64,000 nucleotides of DNA from Aphrophora alni (taxonomy: Eukaryota > Arthropoda > Insecta > Hemiptera > Aphrophoridae). Position numbers and translations under genes: made by a program. Below, one piece after another: positions 49,139 to 62,252 of the stretch (positions are counted from its first letter, which is position 1; each line of letters opens with the position of its first letter). The notes under the pieces were generated by a model. That model had not been told where the DNA came from. It saw only the letters and a program-made list of their open reading frames with translations, and did no database searches. Where the stretch lies: positions 83,812,060 to 83,876,059 of the forward strand of contig OY740767.1 in assembly GCA_963513935.1 (NCBI GenBank), written 5' to 3'.

Positions 49139-52100
49139 TGTGAAAATTGCGTCAAATTTCTTTCATAGGAAATATTGGTAAACATTTAAAAGCCGGCGTT
49201 TCCATGTAGGAGTTCGCAAAAAGTAGAACGTTTTATTTTAAAAATTTGTTAACATGATTTATTTGCTCAAAAACACATAATTATTAATATTGGAATAGGA
49301 TCTTAAGGTAATTTATTTATGTAGCCTAATAATTAATTAAAAATATTTTTTCATAAAATGTAAAATAATGTATTTTTAGTAAAGTTCGTTTTGAATCTTT
49401 GGGTTGTATATTGAACGATTTTAAAATCCGGAATTTAAGTTATTATAAGTAAATGCATTATTTGTAAACTTCACGCACGCACGAATCCCCCCCATATACA
49501 TGTTACCAATTAAAATATTATTAATTTGGTGTATCAAAATTCTTTTACTTCGATCGCTTATTTGAAATGAAAAGTGTCGCTCCACCTTAGGCAAGGGCAA
49601 GGGACTGACAAACGTAAACATAGCTTGAGTGAAATATCGTTCAAATATATATTAAAAAGAAACACAATAGTAGAAACCGAATTCTGTATTCATCGTAACT
49701 CTTTTAAGTATATTTTAAGCAATTCCTCTTCCCTAGTCTTCGTTGCCCAAAAAGGGGACAGATGTTAAATAAACATTAGTAAGTAGTATTTCATTTCAAA
49801 TATTGATCAAACTATAAGAATCTTGATTGTTCAAATTAGTTAGAGGAAATTTTTTATAAGACCGAGCTATCATTTTAATTTGTCTTATGATTTTGGCCGT
49901 CGCCATTATGTTTAAAGTAATGCATTTACAAAAATATGTTTACGTTTAAAATGAGGCACCACCCGCTGTTTAAGTTACAACCACTCATATTATTACCTCC
50001 TCATCAATAATATCGAAAGAGCCAACAGTTTTGATATCTTCAACAGACAAAAAATTGAATTTGGATATGTGGAACTTTTGTTTTTCTCTGTCTATTAATA
50101 ATCACACAAAAAGCTGCTGCAGCAATAAGTTACCATAAGGCATTACCTTATGATATGCAAATATTGTTACAGATTGTAAGTTGAGTATTATTCTCCATGT
50201 GTATACATTTTTGCAAATTAGCATAATGTAATATCTCGCCATGATTATATCTCTTTATCTGAAAACTTATTAGTAAAATTTACTCAGTCTGAATTGGCAT
50301 TTGTCGCGTCTGAAATTACTAAAATAAATATTTCTAATAGATTTTCTAATTTTAAGAAAATAGGCAATAATACTTATTTGTTTCAATGTCACCGAAAACT
50401 TTGTCACTAGATTGTCTGGGTTTTTTTCCAAATGACAGTGTAGAACTTTGTACAATTACTTCTGAAAATCATTATCACTAACTTAAACCAACCATGCTGT
50501 ATAATTATGTTTCATTTAATTGTAGTCAATTTGCGTGTGCCGACAATATTGTTACAAGTTTTCTTGAATTTTACGTGTGTTTCCCAATTGCGGCGGTTTT
50601 GTAATTATATATTGCAGACGTCTGCTGCAAGACGTAGGAAGACGAGTGATGATTTGTGTAATTGAAGTATTATTGTCATCCACAAGGAATAAAACACGAT
50701 AATAAAGAAGAATAAAAAATAATTAAAAGTAAACACAAGTTGCAGAACATAATAGAATCTTAATACAGCAAATCGTGGAGAACTTGTTGATTGCACCAAC
50801 TGAAGTGTTGATCACGAAGATTATTGGAGTATCGATTACTAGTATTAACAAATGTTTATGAAAAAAAAAAAAAAAAAAAAAAAAACCTACTGCGTCTCCA
50901 AATGACAGATATTAAGGCAATCAAATTATATTTCACCAGAAATCCGAAATTATAATTCGTTCAAAATTGATTATTTCTGTGTATGTATATATTTTACATA
51001 TTTCCCTGTACTAGTATTTTTTAAGTGAGATTACTGTAGCTACCAACCAAGCACTGGAAAACCAATGTTCCTCGAATTTATAACTGTATATTTTCATTCT
51101 TCCAAAATTTTTGGAGGTGTTTAATCATAGAGTAAACAATTTTCTCAGTAAATTAAGCAGAATCCTGTCCCGACAACAGGGAAGACTCTAGGTTTTGTAA
51201 ATATGATATTTAATGCATATTTTTCCGGTGGACCTACAATGAAAGAAATGTTCTCAATTGATAAAGGTTAGGGATTTTAAAGTTAACTATATATGAATAT
51301 TTTCTATCCCCGATAAATTAACAGGGTTTCCCCAAACTTGGTAAACAAATCTTATAAAAATCTATAAATTAATGTCGTATATTCTATAAAAAGCGAATTT
51401 CGTAAGTAGCTTCAAAATCAGGGTCTCTTAACTTCTTTAACAGTCAGTTACTTTCTAGCTGAAAATTTTGATTTTACCACCAGAATGATAAAATCAGAAA
51501 CAATTAATTTTTAAATTAATTTAAAAATGTAAATCTCCATAATGAATCAATAACGTCACAATTTCGTTTACGGCTTTCAAAATGGCAAATGGCAGCTGTT
51601 CAAGATAAATGGACTAAAACGATTGTAAAGCTTATTTATTAGATTATGTATGAGAATATTTTTACATGACGCAATATTTTTCTTACGTGATTATGGACAA
51701 TTTTATTTCTTCAGTAGACAGTTATAGAATTTTAATTTAGAAACGAACACTACAATAGATCGCTATTTAATATTTGATGTCTCTATTGGCACACTTTTAG
51801 CTACCATTAAGATTCTACCCAACACCATTGACTTCCTGTCCTCTAATGCCTACTGCTACTGTTTATGGTTAGAATTGATTAGCAAGTACAACTTACTGTC
51901 CCTTTCTGTGCAGGTAAATATACTGATTTGCACCATAGTGAGAAACATTGACTTTACTTTGTGACGTAAATTTTATAATAATTATTAAAAATTAAATTTT
52001 TTTTTAAATACATCAGTTAAAGACATTTTATCCTTCTCTGTTTTTTTAAGTCAAGTTTGAAATATTTGGCGTGTATGGTATGATAGATCTATAGTTCCTT

Positions 52101-52230
52101 TTTCTGTTTTTGGTGTAGGTATTCACTAATTTGCCGACTTCAACCTAGGCAATAATATATGTAGATCGAATGGTGCCCAAAATTAATTATAATTGACCTA
52201 TGTAAGGATAGATAATGCAGAACTACAGAA
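49136..52230. other. Intergenic AT-rich DNA
   Basis: A poly(A) run of about 25 lies at 50861-50885. 'ttcaaaatggcaaatggcagctg' at 51577-51599 is an inverted relative of the motif family at 52.2 kb. No gene was recognised. Confidence 0.4.
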
Positions 52231-53520
52231 AAACTGTTTCTAACGGCCGTCATTTTGAAATTTGTTTACTATATTTTTCAGTTATTTTTAAAGAACAGTA
52301 AAACATAGTTCACATGCTAATTTGACTAATTAAAATACTAGCACTATATTGATTTATTTTCTTTTTAAATTTGAGGTTATAGTTTTAACAATTTTGTTTT
52401 CTAGTAATAACTCTCTTAATTATTAATCATAGAGACCAACATTGAGCATTCTTGGATACAGAATACAAAGCTAGACAAAATTAGTTCTTTTAGGACGTTG
52501 TACGAAAATATTAAGAAAACGATGTTGTACTTCAATTCTATAACCGGCCGCCCACATTTTGAAACTTACAGATATTTTTCTGACTAGCGAATTTGTGAAA
52601 TAGTTTGTAAAACCAAGCCTCGTGCCAAATTTGAGCAAAATCAGAATAAAATTACGACCTCCAGACTGTTTGTGAATTCGCACACATATTATCAAACGTC
52701 TCAATCACCTAAATTTCAAACGAGTATAAAAAAAAGATATAAAAAATGTTGTCTTGAGAAAATTTATAGAACTAAAGAAATTACTATGTACTCCACTCTC
52801 TCCACCCAACTGAGTTTTAATGGACAACTTAAATTGGTTTTTACCTGGTGTTTTACCTTTATTGAGTGAGGTATAACTTTTCTTACCATGAGAATAACGA
52901 GTAGAATCAAATCGGAATTCACTATGTTGTCCTTTTCTAATATGATAGCCAATCTAAATACACCTATATTTTACTTCAGCTTGAAAGGTGTTTGGTTTCA
53001 AAAGAGGTAGTTAAATTAGAAACTTTGCCAGCAACATCCTGTTGGGGTTCATGAAAGAGAGGACAAGATATAATTTTAAAAACAAGCTTCGTGAAATACC
53101 TCACTAGAAAGCTTATTTAAAGTAGAAAACAGTAATTTAGTTCCAATTTCGTACTAATTGGCGGTTTTTACTATAAAATTGACACTACTAATTTAAGATT
53201 CACTAATCACTTTCGTCATATTCATCTTATAACCCATTAAAAATACAATTCGACATATTAATAGGAGTGAAATACCACAAACCTCGATATTGTGAGAGCG
53301 ACAATTTCTAAGTTGGCGCCAAAAATAGTTTTGAAACTCATTCTGTAATATTAATTTTCACGAAAGTATGAAATTTTAAGCCGTCACGCCTTTGGCACAT
53401 CATTAAAATCAGCAGAGCAGAACATTTTCTTAAAATTCCATATACGAGTATTTCAGAAGCAAATGAATGGTTAATAGAAAAGTCTATTATTGCATTAAAT
53501 AATAATACTTTCTAACCAGA
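52231..53520. repeat. Worn interspersed repeat with 'ggccg(t)cattttgaaa' motif
   Basis: Two motif copies, aacggccgtcattttgaaat (52248-52267) and ccggccgcccacattttgaa (52543-52562), are spaced about 295 bases apart. Each is followed by 'ttttt' tracts, and the second by aagcctcgtgccaaatttga, a phrase of a kind common in insect repeats. Single relatives lie at 35585, 51577 (inverted) and 54825. Family not assigned; boundaries approximate. Confidence 0.35.
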
Positions 53521-54263
53521 ATGTCATCAAAACTTTCGAAATCTACAGCATCAATCTACACAGTTCATATAGTTAAAATAAAGCCACAGATGCCTTGGAC
53601 GGGATTGGATAGTATAAATTAATGCACACACGATATCAAAGTTGTTTTATAACACTTTGGACATCAAATAGTTTACCGTTAATATTAATCATGTATAATA
53701 CTATAAATAAACTGTACAAATGATAAAGTTTGCCCAATCTGTCCATTGAAATTTAAAGTAATTATGTGACTGTTATGTATGCATGTAAGATATCTGTTTG
53801 AAGTGAGCCATTGAAGATACTAAAACTTTTAATTATGAAAGTTTCGGTTTTTGTTAGAAATAAAACCAATCTGTTTAATTAGATTTTTTTTTAATGGTAG
53901 TTTGTATTTTTGACGATAGAGATCGACTTAAGTTGGATAAAATAAACAAACTGTTTCAAAACATATGTTATAAATGTGGCGGTTGACATATATTATGTTT
54001 GTCAGTTTGTGTATTTTATTTTAAAAAACCTATATCGATAGTAAGATTGTGTTCATTTTTTTATACATACTTAGATAATATTTTTTATTGTATCGAGATC
54101 AATTATATGTAACTGTTTCTTCCTTTTTAATTGTGTTCATTTCAAATATTTTACCACACATATATCGAAAAATAAATAACTATAAATAAAAAAAGTTTAG
54201 GCTACTCATACAAGATATTTTTTTCTCTTACTTTTAACCTAAAACAACATTTAATAAATAGAT

Positions 54264-54300
54264 TTCGTGTGTGTGAGTGTGGGCGCGCGCGCGTGTGTAT
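54264..54300. repeat. Alternating purine-pyrimidine (GT/GC) tract
   Basis: gtgtgtgtgag, then gtgtgggcgcgcgcgcgtgt: a nearly uninterrupted alternating run with five CG steps in an otherwise CpG-poor region. Such tracts favour left-handed DNA. Confidence 0.7.
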
Positions 54301-55766
54301 AGGGGGTAGAATAACTGAGTTTTCGATTAACTACCTAATGTTCCAGATTTTTTATCAACTCCACATGACCTACTCAGCATTTTAGAAAGAAACTTATGGG
54401 TGTTGTATTCAATTACGATAAAATCAGTTTGAGCGATAACTCAATTATCTTACGACCTACAGTGAAAATAAACAAACATATCGTTAAGTTTTTGTTAAAG
54501 GAGCAAAATATCTTGTATTTGTAAATTTGTCGTTAAAAAATGGTTTTGGATGTTTTCGACATATATAAAATATATCAAAAGGAACGCATTCGTCTAAAAT
54601 TAGAGTAAAATATTTTGTAGAGATGTTAAAAAATACTATGCAAAAATGAATAGAAAATTTTAATTCATTATCTAAATCCTTATAATATAGGTTTGTCCAG
54701 GTATTTTAGACAATTTTTAAAAGGATCAACAGATGCCAAAGAAGTATTTATGAACTTTCTTTGGAATTGTTTGTTTATTTAGACCACCATTAAAAATATA
54801 GTTTAAAATTTTAATAAATTTTCGAGTTGCCATTTTAAAATATTAATTAAAATAATAAAATAAAAATAATCTAAGACAAGTTCCCCATTTCAATTGTTTG
54901 TATCTTTAACAGTTGCTCAGATGGTAATGATGACTCAAAAAAACACCATGTTTAGGGGTAAATTTTTTTTTTTTTTTAATAATTAGAAATAAGAAAAAAT
55001 ATTTCAAATAACTTCAAATAAATTTTAAAATTATATATATATATATATATATGTATAAACTTTCTTAGCATTGATTATATATATACCTAATTTAGGACCT
55101 AGTATAATCTGTTTCAAATATAACTATTGAACATGAATTATATAATATATAATAAAAACAATGAATCTTCATTATTCATTCATCCCTACCTATGCATGTC
55201 TGTCCTTACGATATCCATTGTGCACTTGAACTGAGTCAGTGAAAGACAGACACGCTCTCTTCATGATTTTAGGAAGTACCTGAAATGACCCTGAGTGACG
55301 TAGTTGCCATGCTACGTTGCAGTTAAGGGACAAATTAATAAATAATTGCTTCAATGAACATAACCTTACTAGTCACGGGCCCTTATCGAGAGGCAAGTAT
55401 CTTCATTAAAGATATTTTATGCACAACTTTAAAGCAATTTTTTTAGCAAAGTATTGGATACCAAAATTGTATAAATTTTATATGATATACTAAAAACATA
55501 AAAACATAGTAGTATAATTTTTTTTTTAATCCCGGTTTATTCAAACCAGGAAGGTCCTTGTACATGATTTATTACTTTGCATTATTATCATATAACAGAA
55601 AAATAAATCTATTATTATTAAATCCTCATTAATGGGTCATTTCATTACCATTAATTAAAATGACCATCACATCTCCAATTACTTTGTTACATTATGTATT
55701 ACTACACATTCCTGTATATCGTGTTTTCGTTTTTCTTGTAAGCAAATATAAAACTTCTAGTTTAAA

Positions 55767-55786
55767 GAGGGTTGTAGACAACCCTC
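55767..55786. repeat. Palindrome gagggttgt-ag-acaaccctc
   Basis: Two exact 9-base arms separated by two bases. No adjacent gene. Confidence 0.85.
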
Positions 55787-56245
55787 CTTGCATACCTTAC
55801 TTGTAGCTGTTTTTCGTTTAAAAATTACACGTACACTAAATTAACGAATTTATTGTGCAAATATATTAATCTACCCAACTGTAATGGAATCAACATAAAA
55901 TTCAACTTCGAATTTTACTTGTCAATCAGGATGTAATGAAAGTATTATAAAGGAGAGAACAATTCTATATCGTGTTTTACATATTTTAAAAGGGAAGTCA
56001 TATAAGTCGAGGGACATGCTATTTAGAATATTTTTGGAATGATACATATCTGTCTACACTCGTGTTAGTATTGTCATGTATTATCTCAAGAAAAGATTGA
56101 CCGATTCGTTAGTATTTTTTTAGACTGGGTCCAGAATTCATTTCCTATATTTTTTCTTTCTAAAGGATGTGAATGTCAATAAAGGGGAGTAAAAAGTTAT
56201 TGACAAAAATTATCTCATTAAAAATAGTTTGAATATCCCGACATG

Positions 56246-56947
56246 CAGAGCATAGCGCTTTTAGGCACTTTGGTCATCGGCGACCTCTCCCCCCCCCCCC
56301 AAAAATAGTAAGGCCTTTTTTTCGAAGAACTTATCTCTTGTCTTTTGTCTGTATACATCAATACTCAATAAACAAATAGATTTTTTAATAGATCATAAAT
56401 TGAGAATGCAATGTTAAACAACCATTATCAAAATAATAATGTGAATCTAAAATTAGAGGTTCAAGTAAAAATATGGATTTATTCAAGACATTACATGAGT
56501 TCACAATGGCAGTAAGGTGTTGAGATTTACTTACTACTTCCTTTACTTTTGTGAATACTTCGAAACAATTTCTTCGAAGTACAGTGCTGAATTGACGTCA
56601 TTTTCAGTGGCCATTATGGCAAGAACATTCAACTTTACACTGCCCATAGAATTCCTCAGGTAGTTTTTCACTCGTTTAAGGGTTGAAAATTACCTTTCTC
56701 CTGAACAGTTAGGTTCAACGGCCATGCTCAATACTATTCTAAGAATAATTTCCTCGATACAATAATACTTATCGCCTTCTGATTTCTTGGCATTGTTAAA
56801 AATAATTTGTTTACTATTTCATACCAATTTTCTCCCACAAAATTTTAAAATTTCTTATAACTACAGTAGGCCACATTTTTTAAAAACATTTTGGCGCCCC
56901 GATACTTTCACGAGGGCCTAGTTGGTCTAATGGGAAATAAGGCCCTG
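56246..56947 (-). mobile_element. Short hAT element with target-site duplication
   Basis: About 700 bp with CAG...CTG ends (cagagcatagcgctt at 56246; reverse complement of the right end is cagggccttatttccc). The flanks ccgacatg (56238-56245) and tcaacatg (56948-56955) match at 6 of 8 positions, a worn 8-bp duplication. The minus strand encodes a hAT C-terminal dimerisation segment (AVEPNCSGER, a stop where Ser/Arg is usual, then FSTLKRVKNYLRNSMGSVKL and ALYFEEIV) at about 56545-56745. Most of the transposase is missing, so this is an internally deleted, inactive copy. Confidence 0.75.
56545..56745 (-). pseudogene. hAT transposase dimerisation-domain remnant
   Basis: Reading minus: EIILRIVLSMAVEPNCSGER, a stop, then FSTLKRVKNYLRNSMGSVKL, VLAIMATENDVNSALYFEE and a terminal stop. 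This is the ERxFSxLKxIKxxLRxxMxxxRL signature of the hAT C-terminal domain, found in ZMYM/TTF-type hAT relatives. One internal stop is visible and no upstream catalytic region is present. Confidence 0.75.
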
Positions 56948-58700
56948 TCAACATGATTACGTTAAATCTTCAGGAATTATTAGGTTTTGGTGAAACTCTA
57001 TTAATGGGAGGCAAAGACAACAGAAAGTTGAGTACGATTTCCCATTGTTGTCCTAAAAACTGATGGACCTAATAAATTAAGAATTCAGGATTTATTTAAA
57101 GGACCTAATATTTCACGGAATTGCTTTATTATAGTTAAAAAAGTTCCGGTGCTATGTTGTAAAAAATGAGGATCGTAATAACACAACGTGGGTGGGAAGG
57201 CTAGAAATTCTTGAAATATTAATTATATTTCTATAATCCAGTATGGCTATGTATTGTATAAGATATTGTACATAAAGGTTTTTATTTACTCACTAATCAA
57301 GTTAATAAAAGCCACCAAACGTTGTAATGCAAAACGACATGTACACATAATTACTAAACCTCACTGGCACATTGAGTGACAGTCACTCGGACCTCTCTGT
57401 GAATGTATAAAACGGCCTTTACTTTTTTGATTAGGCTACACCAGTTACAAACTTTGTCGATTCTTGATACTGTATATATAAGTTTCATTTTATAATCCAC
57501 AGACAGTATAGAAGCTATCATCTGTAACTCGTGCCGGGGATTTAGCCCTCGTTCGAATATCAAATTTTCTTCGGAAGGCCAGACTCGAAAAGTATAATTT
57601 TCTCAATGTATTTGTTATTTTACATTGTAAAAGTTTGGGGATGATATTCATTTCTACATCCAAAGATAAAATAATTCAATTTATTTACGGCGTGATAAAT
57701 TGAGTTATACAAAAGACATAAAACTGTTTAAAATGGTTGCCACGATTTAAAAAAAAAACAATGAAATAAGATTTTGTTTGACGTAATAGAGTCGGCTATA
57801 TCAATTTCAGGTTTTTATCTTAATTTTTGTGGACGCTATTGTGAATACAATCAGACCTCAACATCAACTAGACTATAATTACCAACCACAGAGAAAAGAG
57901 AAATCTGTGCTGTAACTAATAGACGGTATGTCAATATCATTATTTTCGGAATCCTTATTCAATCTGAACAGTACAAAAACAGAGGTCTATCTCTGACATT
58001 ACCATACCTACCATGTAGATAAAAATTGCAAGATATATAATTAAGCTAACATAATTTCGACCAAATGGACAGAGAGTTTTTGAGGTTAATTACGAAGTTT
58101 TGAGGATATTCAATTAATCGAAACAACGACTTTCTCGGAGGAAAGCAAATAGAGCCAATTATGATGTATTTTTGGTTTTAAAACGCTAATAGGTTAAGTT
58201 AGAATAGGATATATTGTATTATTTGCATTTATTACAATTTATTTAATTATTATAATTTTGATTTCGGTCTAAATTTTCTGGCATCTTTCAGAAGTTGGTA
58301 CATATTATATTGAACTATATAAATTCATAATCATAACAAAGTAAATAATTATTAAGATCGTTCAAAACGGGTTATTAAGTTTAAAATTAGTTCAAATTTC
58401 AGTACCAAAAACAGGGTAGATGAGATTTTCCAATGCATTAATTAATATCTAAAACTTGTAGTTAAATCTATAACATCCAGTAGCGTTGCTTTATTTAATA
58501 AACAATTTAAACGCTACATTCTCAATGTCTTCAATTTCTTTTTACTTAACTGCTACTAGCACTAAGAAGGACTGAATCAAAACTAGAAACCAGAAAGGAT
58601 CGGATTAAACCAAACTGGATGATTTGACGGGGAATTCATATATTTGACACATTCATTATTTTTATTATAATTCAGCATATCAATATGCCTCTTTTTTAAA
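56948..58700. other. Intergenic AT-rich DNA
   Basis: No gene was recognised. 'ctcgttcgaatatc' near 57549 resembles a tRNA B-box but has no A-box partner. Confidence 0.4.
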
Positions 58701-59300
58701 TCATTCAAGGTTGCTGTCAGTAACACCCACACTTTTCTGTCTTCCTTCCGTCGGCCTATTTTTTTAATTACTCCCCCTGTTAAATTCTTTCCACACTAAC
58801 CTCTTTCCTTCTACCAACTGGTGACCAGTCTAACACAAATCTTGACCATCTCTTATAATCCATCTTTCTCTAGTTATGCGTAACTTATACTACTGTAAAA
58901 TCTTCCTTTTTTTTTTTTTTTTTCATTCTACAGACAGCAGTTTCCTTTACACTACTCTCCATCTTATTTCACATTTATATAAGTTATATTATCACGTCTT
59001 CTCTTATTTCTCTCTCATTTCTTCTCTAATTGTTTAATAGTAGTAACGTCACTCATTAACTTACATGTCCACCCTTCAAATGAAAACATCACAATATTCA
59101 ATCAAAATTTTATTTTGTCTTTTTCGTATGCAACTTCATCTCATAACACACTACTGAACAACCTCAGCAAGTGTCAGCAATTGTCTCACCTGTCCTTTAA
59201 CTCAAAATCGACCCAAATGTTGAAACTCTCACAAAGATTCACAACATCATCTTCAACCACAATCCTCTTTCGTCCCATTTGTTACTAAATATTCTTTACC
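58700..59300 (-). other. Pyrimidine-rich stretch, possible LINE tail on minus
   Basis: The plus strand is strongly C/T-rich with very little G. On minus, KRWSRFVLDWSPVGRRKEVS (about 58790-58860) resembles the W/RxALxWxPxGRRKxGRP tail of some endonuclease-RT LINEs. The match is short and the flanking frames are broken, so this is tentative. Confidence 0.2.
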
Positions 59301-59970
59301 TGTAAATCTAATATATCATTTACCTCATGACTGTGTGTTCAAACTGTATGGTTAATCGTAAGGATTGCACTGTTAGCATAACTACCGATGTATTGCATCA
59401 TGTTTTGCCAGTCAAATTATAAACTTGTTCGAAAGTTTGGTTTTATAATAATTTTCTATATCATAAAGATACAATCAACTGTAGATTTCGCCTAAGATAA
59501 GTTAGCAGCTAAATTTATCGCCGTAAATAAAGGCTACAATAGAAGTCAGCCTTCGGCTTTTGTGCTGAATATTAATTTGTATTTTTTGATCATCCTAACG
59601 AAATTCTTCTGTTTATCATTGACATGAATTAATACTATCTTTTTATGCAAGGTTTGTTTTATATTAGTAATAATTGATTTAAACTCTCATAAATTAATAA
59701 CCAAGTTGTAAAGAGTAAACGGGTCAGGTAACCGGTGATTTCGAAGAACTCAGTCCACAGACAAGATAGTATAACCAGGCGGCCAACTGCCATGATATAA
59801 TCTATTATTGTATTGACTAACGTTCAACTGATGAATTGTAGGTAGTGCTACTGTAGCGTTACTGCTAAGCGGTGATGCCAAGTTGTGCCATAATTCCACG
59901 TGGCGCGCTGGAAGTACACAGGTTTATTCCATTTACAAAACTACTTATATTCAACGTCTCTCTTGTCAGG
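59301..59970. other. Intergenic DNA
   Basis: AT-rich at first. 59740-59930 is G+C-richer with cgtggcgcgctgg; probably the edge of the repeat that continues to 60560. Confidence 0.35.
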
Positions 59971-59977
59971 TTGTGTT

Positions 59978-60560
59978 TATAAAGTTATAACTCAAGAACC
60001 GCTGATCCAATTTCCGTGCGGTTTTCTGTATTATTAGGTAATATATCTTACGTTTTAGTCTTTGTTGGATTCAAGTTAATATATTAGTTCCGACGTTATG
60101 GCAATATATTTCGTATCCTGGTTATACGAAAAGTATAATTTTCGACTTATTTAGGTGTTCTATTTTTTATGAACTTTTCAACGACAACATATATTTTTTC
60201 AGCTATGATTTGATTGCTAGTTGAATCTGCTAACGTTTTAGAAATCGATGCAGTAGTTCCCAAGTTATAACCATTCTTTGCTGCTAAAATTTAGGTAATT
60301 CAGTATTTTGTATATATTATTATTTTTTTGATATTTTCATCGATAACATAAATTTTTTGAGTGACAAAATTGTTATATTATTTTAACGCTAATTGAAATT
60401 ATTTTTAAATCGGTGCAGCAGTTCCCAAGTTCCTAACAATTTTTTTGGTAGCAATTAAGAAGGAAATATATATTCTCCCATTTATTTTTGACATTTCAGC
60501 GACAATATAAATTTTATCATTAACAAAGTTGTAACAAAATTAAAACGTTGTTATAATGAT
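59978..60560. repeat. Degenerate tandem repeat, period about 160 bp
   Basis: Three units begin at 60172, 60331 and 60491 with a(c/t)(t/a)tttca(a/t/g)cgacaa(c)at. The first two carry atcg(a/g)tgcag(t/c)agttcccaag. That block is the reverse complement of ataactcaagaaccgctgatc at 59990-60010, so the same motif lies in both orientations. The motif resembles one seen in several insect interspersed repeats; the family is not assigned. Confidence 0.6.
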
Positions 60561-62093
60561 AAAAATAATGTCAAAGTAAAGTGTGAGGTTTTGTTTAAAA
60601 AGACCACACGAATGTATATTGAATGAGATGCAAACATAAGGAAACATTTGCCATAACACCTCTCCGTTTTCACACCTTAGTTATCTACTTTCCTGGTGCC
60701 TGGAAGTAAAAACTATTTACAGTACGTACTAAGGTTAGCCTAAGTTTTTTTTCCTCAAGAAGTTTAGAAATAAAGTTAACACAAATTAGTAGATTATTAT
60801 CATAGATTAAAAGAGTAATTTTTAGAATTATTACACATACAATTTAAAAAGATTTTCTTTAGCCTATATTCATTCAAGTAAAGGTGATTTCTTAGCAAAG
60901 ATTAGAAGAAAGGCTTTCGTAATGATGGGAATATTATTAAAGAAAGACCTTTGTCCAGCCTAAATTTGTTTAAAATCTTTAAATCGTAGATATTTAGAAG
61001 ATAATTAGTAGAGTACATTACAATTTTCAGAATGATTAGGCGGTAAGATAACTGAGTTGTTATTAATGTATAATGTTCCTATTGTTTGGAATTATTTATA
61101 AAAAACTTCATATCACCTGCTACTTCCAATCATGCACATTAGGAGAAGTGGGAAATGTATGGGTATTCTAGTCAATAATGAAGAAATGATTTTGTATTGA
61201 TAACTGATTCTACCAACAACGTTAAAACTAAAGTAATCAATGTGTTTAGTAAGAAGAGCAAAATATTTAGTATTTGTAAAAATTTAAAAGACAGTAAAAA
61301 AGGTGTTAATAAATGTGGGCGTCTCGTCTAATTATATAAGTTTAAAAAAACTATAGCCTACAATATCTGCCATAGAACTTATAAAAGACGTAAATTCACA
61401 AAATCAGCTTCACTGATTTAAAAAAAAAAAAATTGGTAAACTATTAATATGAATTACTCGAACTATTATGTCAATCGAAAGTAAAAGAAAACGAATATTC
61501 TGGAATAAAACGAATCTAGACTAAATCATGTGAATTAAAAAACTAAATTTGAATCAAATAAGATTTGGAGGCATTTGTGTCACGTTTTGTTTCTATTTAA
61601 ATATATAAATATTTGATATTATAATACATAACAGGACATTGTTTAGATATAGTTCACAAAAATTTAGAAATACCAGTTTCGATACATGCTGTAAAACATC
61701 TATAAAGTTTTGAACATTGTTCTAACAAAAAGGGCATGATACAATTACCTCCTTACATAGACAAATTGAAATTACGATAAATTAAGCTAGTTGACCAATT
61801 AATAATAGAGAAAAAATTCCAGACAGGCGGATTCGATGATAAATAAAATACAGTAAATTATATAATATATATAAAATAATATTATATATATATATTTTTA
61901 ATAAACATAAATATATATATATATATATAGTATATGTATATACATTTATAAATACCTTCTTCTAAATCATTTGTAACTATAATTCTTTTTAAATAAACTT
62001 AAATATGATGTATTTTTATTACTTTCCAACATATCCGTAATAAGTAATGGGTCGTCTACAACAAAAGAATGGGGTGAGTTTTATCAAATTAGG
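60561..62093. other. Intergenic AT-rich DNA
   Basis: Nothing recognised except short (TA)n stretches at about 61870-61930. Confidence 0.4.
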
Positions 62094-62252
62094 AGAGCGG
62101 CATGGCTCAGTTAGGGGAGAGGGTGCTCATGTGCCGAGTTAGGAATACGAACCGTCACAAATTACGCAGTTTCAGGTCGTTCAATGACGTTGCGTTTTCC
62201 GTGTGATCATAAAATCAAGACGTTAAGCAATAAAAAATAAAAATAATAATAT
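62094..62252 (+). mobile_element. tRNA-derived SINE relic
   Basis: The head has an A-box-like tggctcagttagg (62103-62115) and a weaker B-box-like tacgaacc (62145-62152), about 30 bases apart, as in a tRNA gene. A short body follows (gttttccgtgtgatcataa, then atcaagacgttaagc), then an A-rich taaaaaataaaaataataat tail. This is the usual tRNA head, body and A-rich tail of an insect SINE. No cloverleaf can be completed, so it is not an active tRNA gene. No flanking duplication was identified. Confidence 0.55.

Larger units (their letters stand above)
53521..56245. other. Intergenic AT-rich DNA
   Basis: It contains a Z-DNA-type tract (54264-54300), a short (TA)n near 55034-55052 and a near-perfect palindrome (55767-55786). 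An inverted pair acgtag...ctacgt lies at about 55297-55316. No gene was seen. Confidence 0.4.

Noticed and set aside
57540..57570. tRNA B-box-like gttcgaatatc
   Set aside because: No A-box, no foldable tRNA and no SINE tail nearby.
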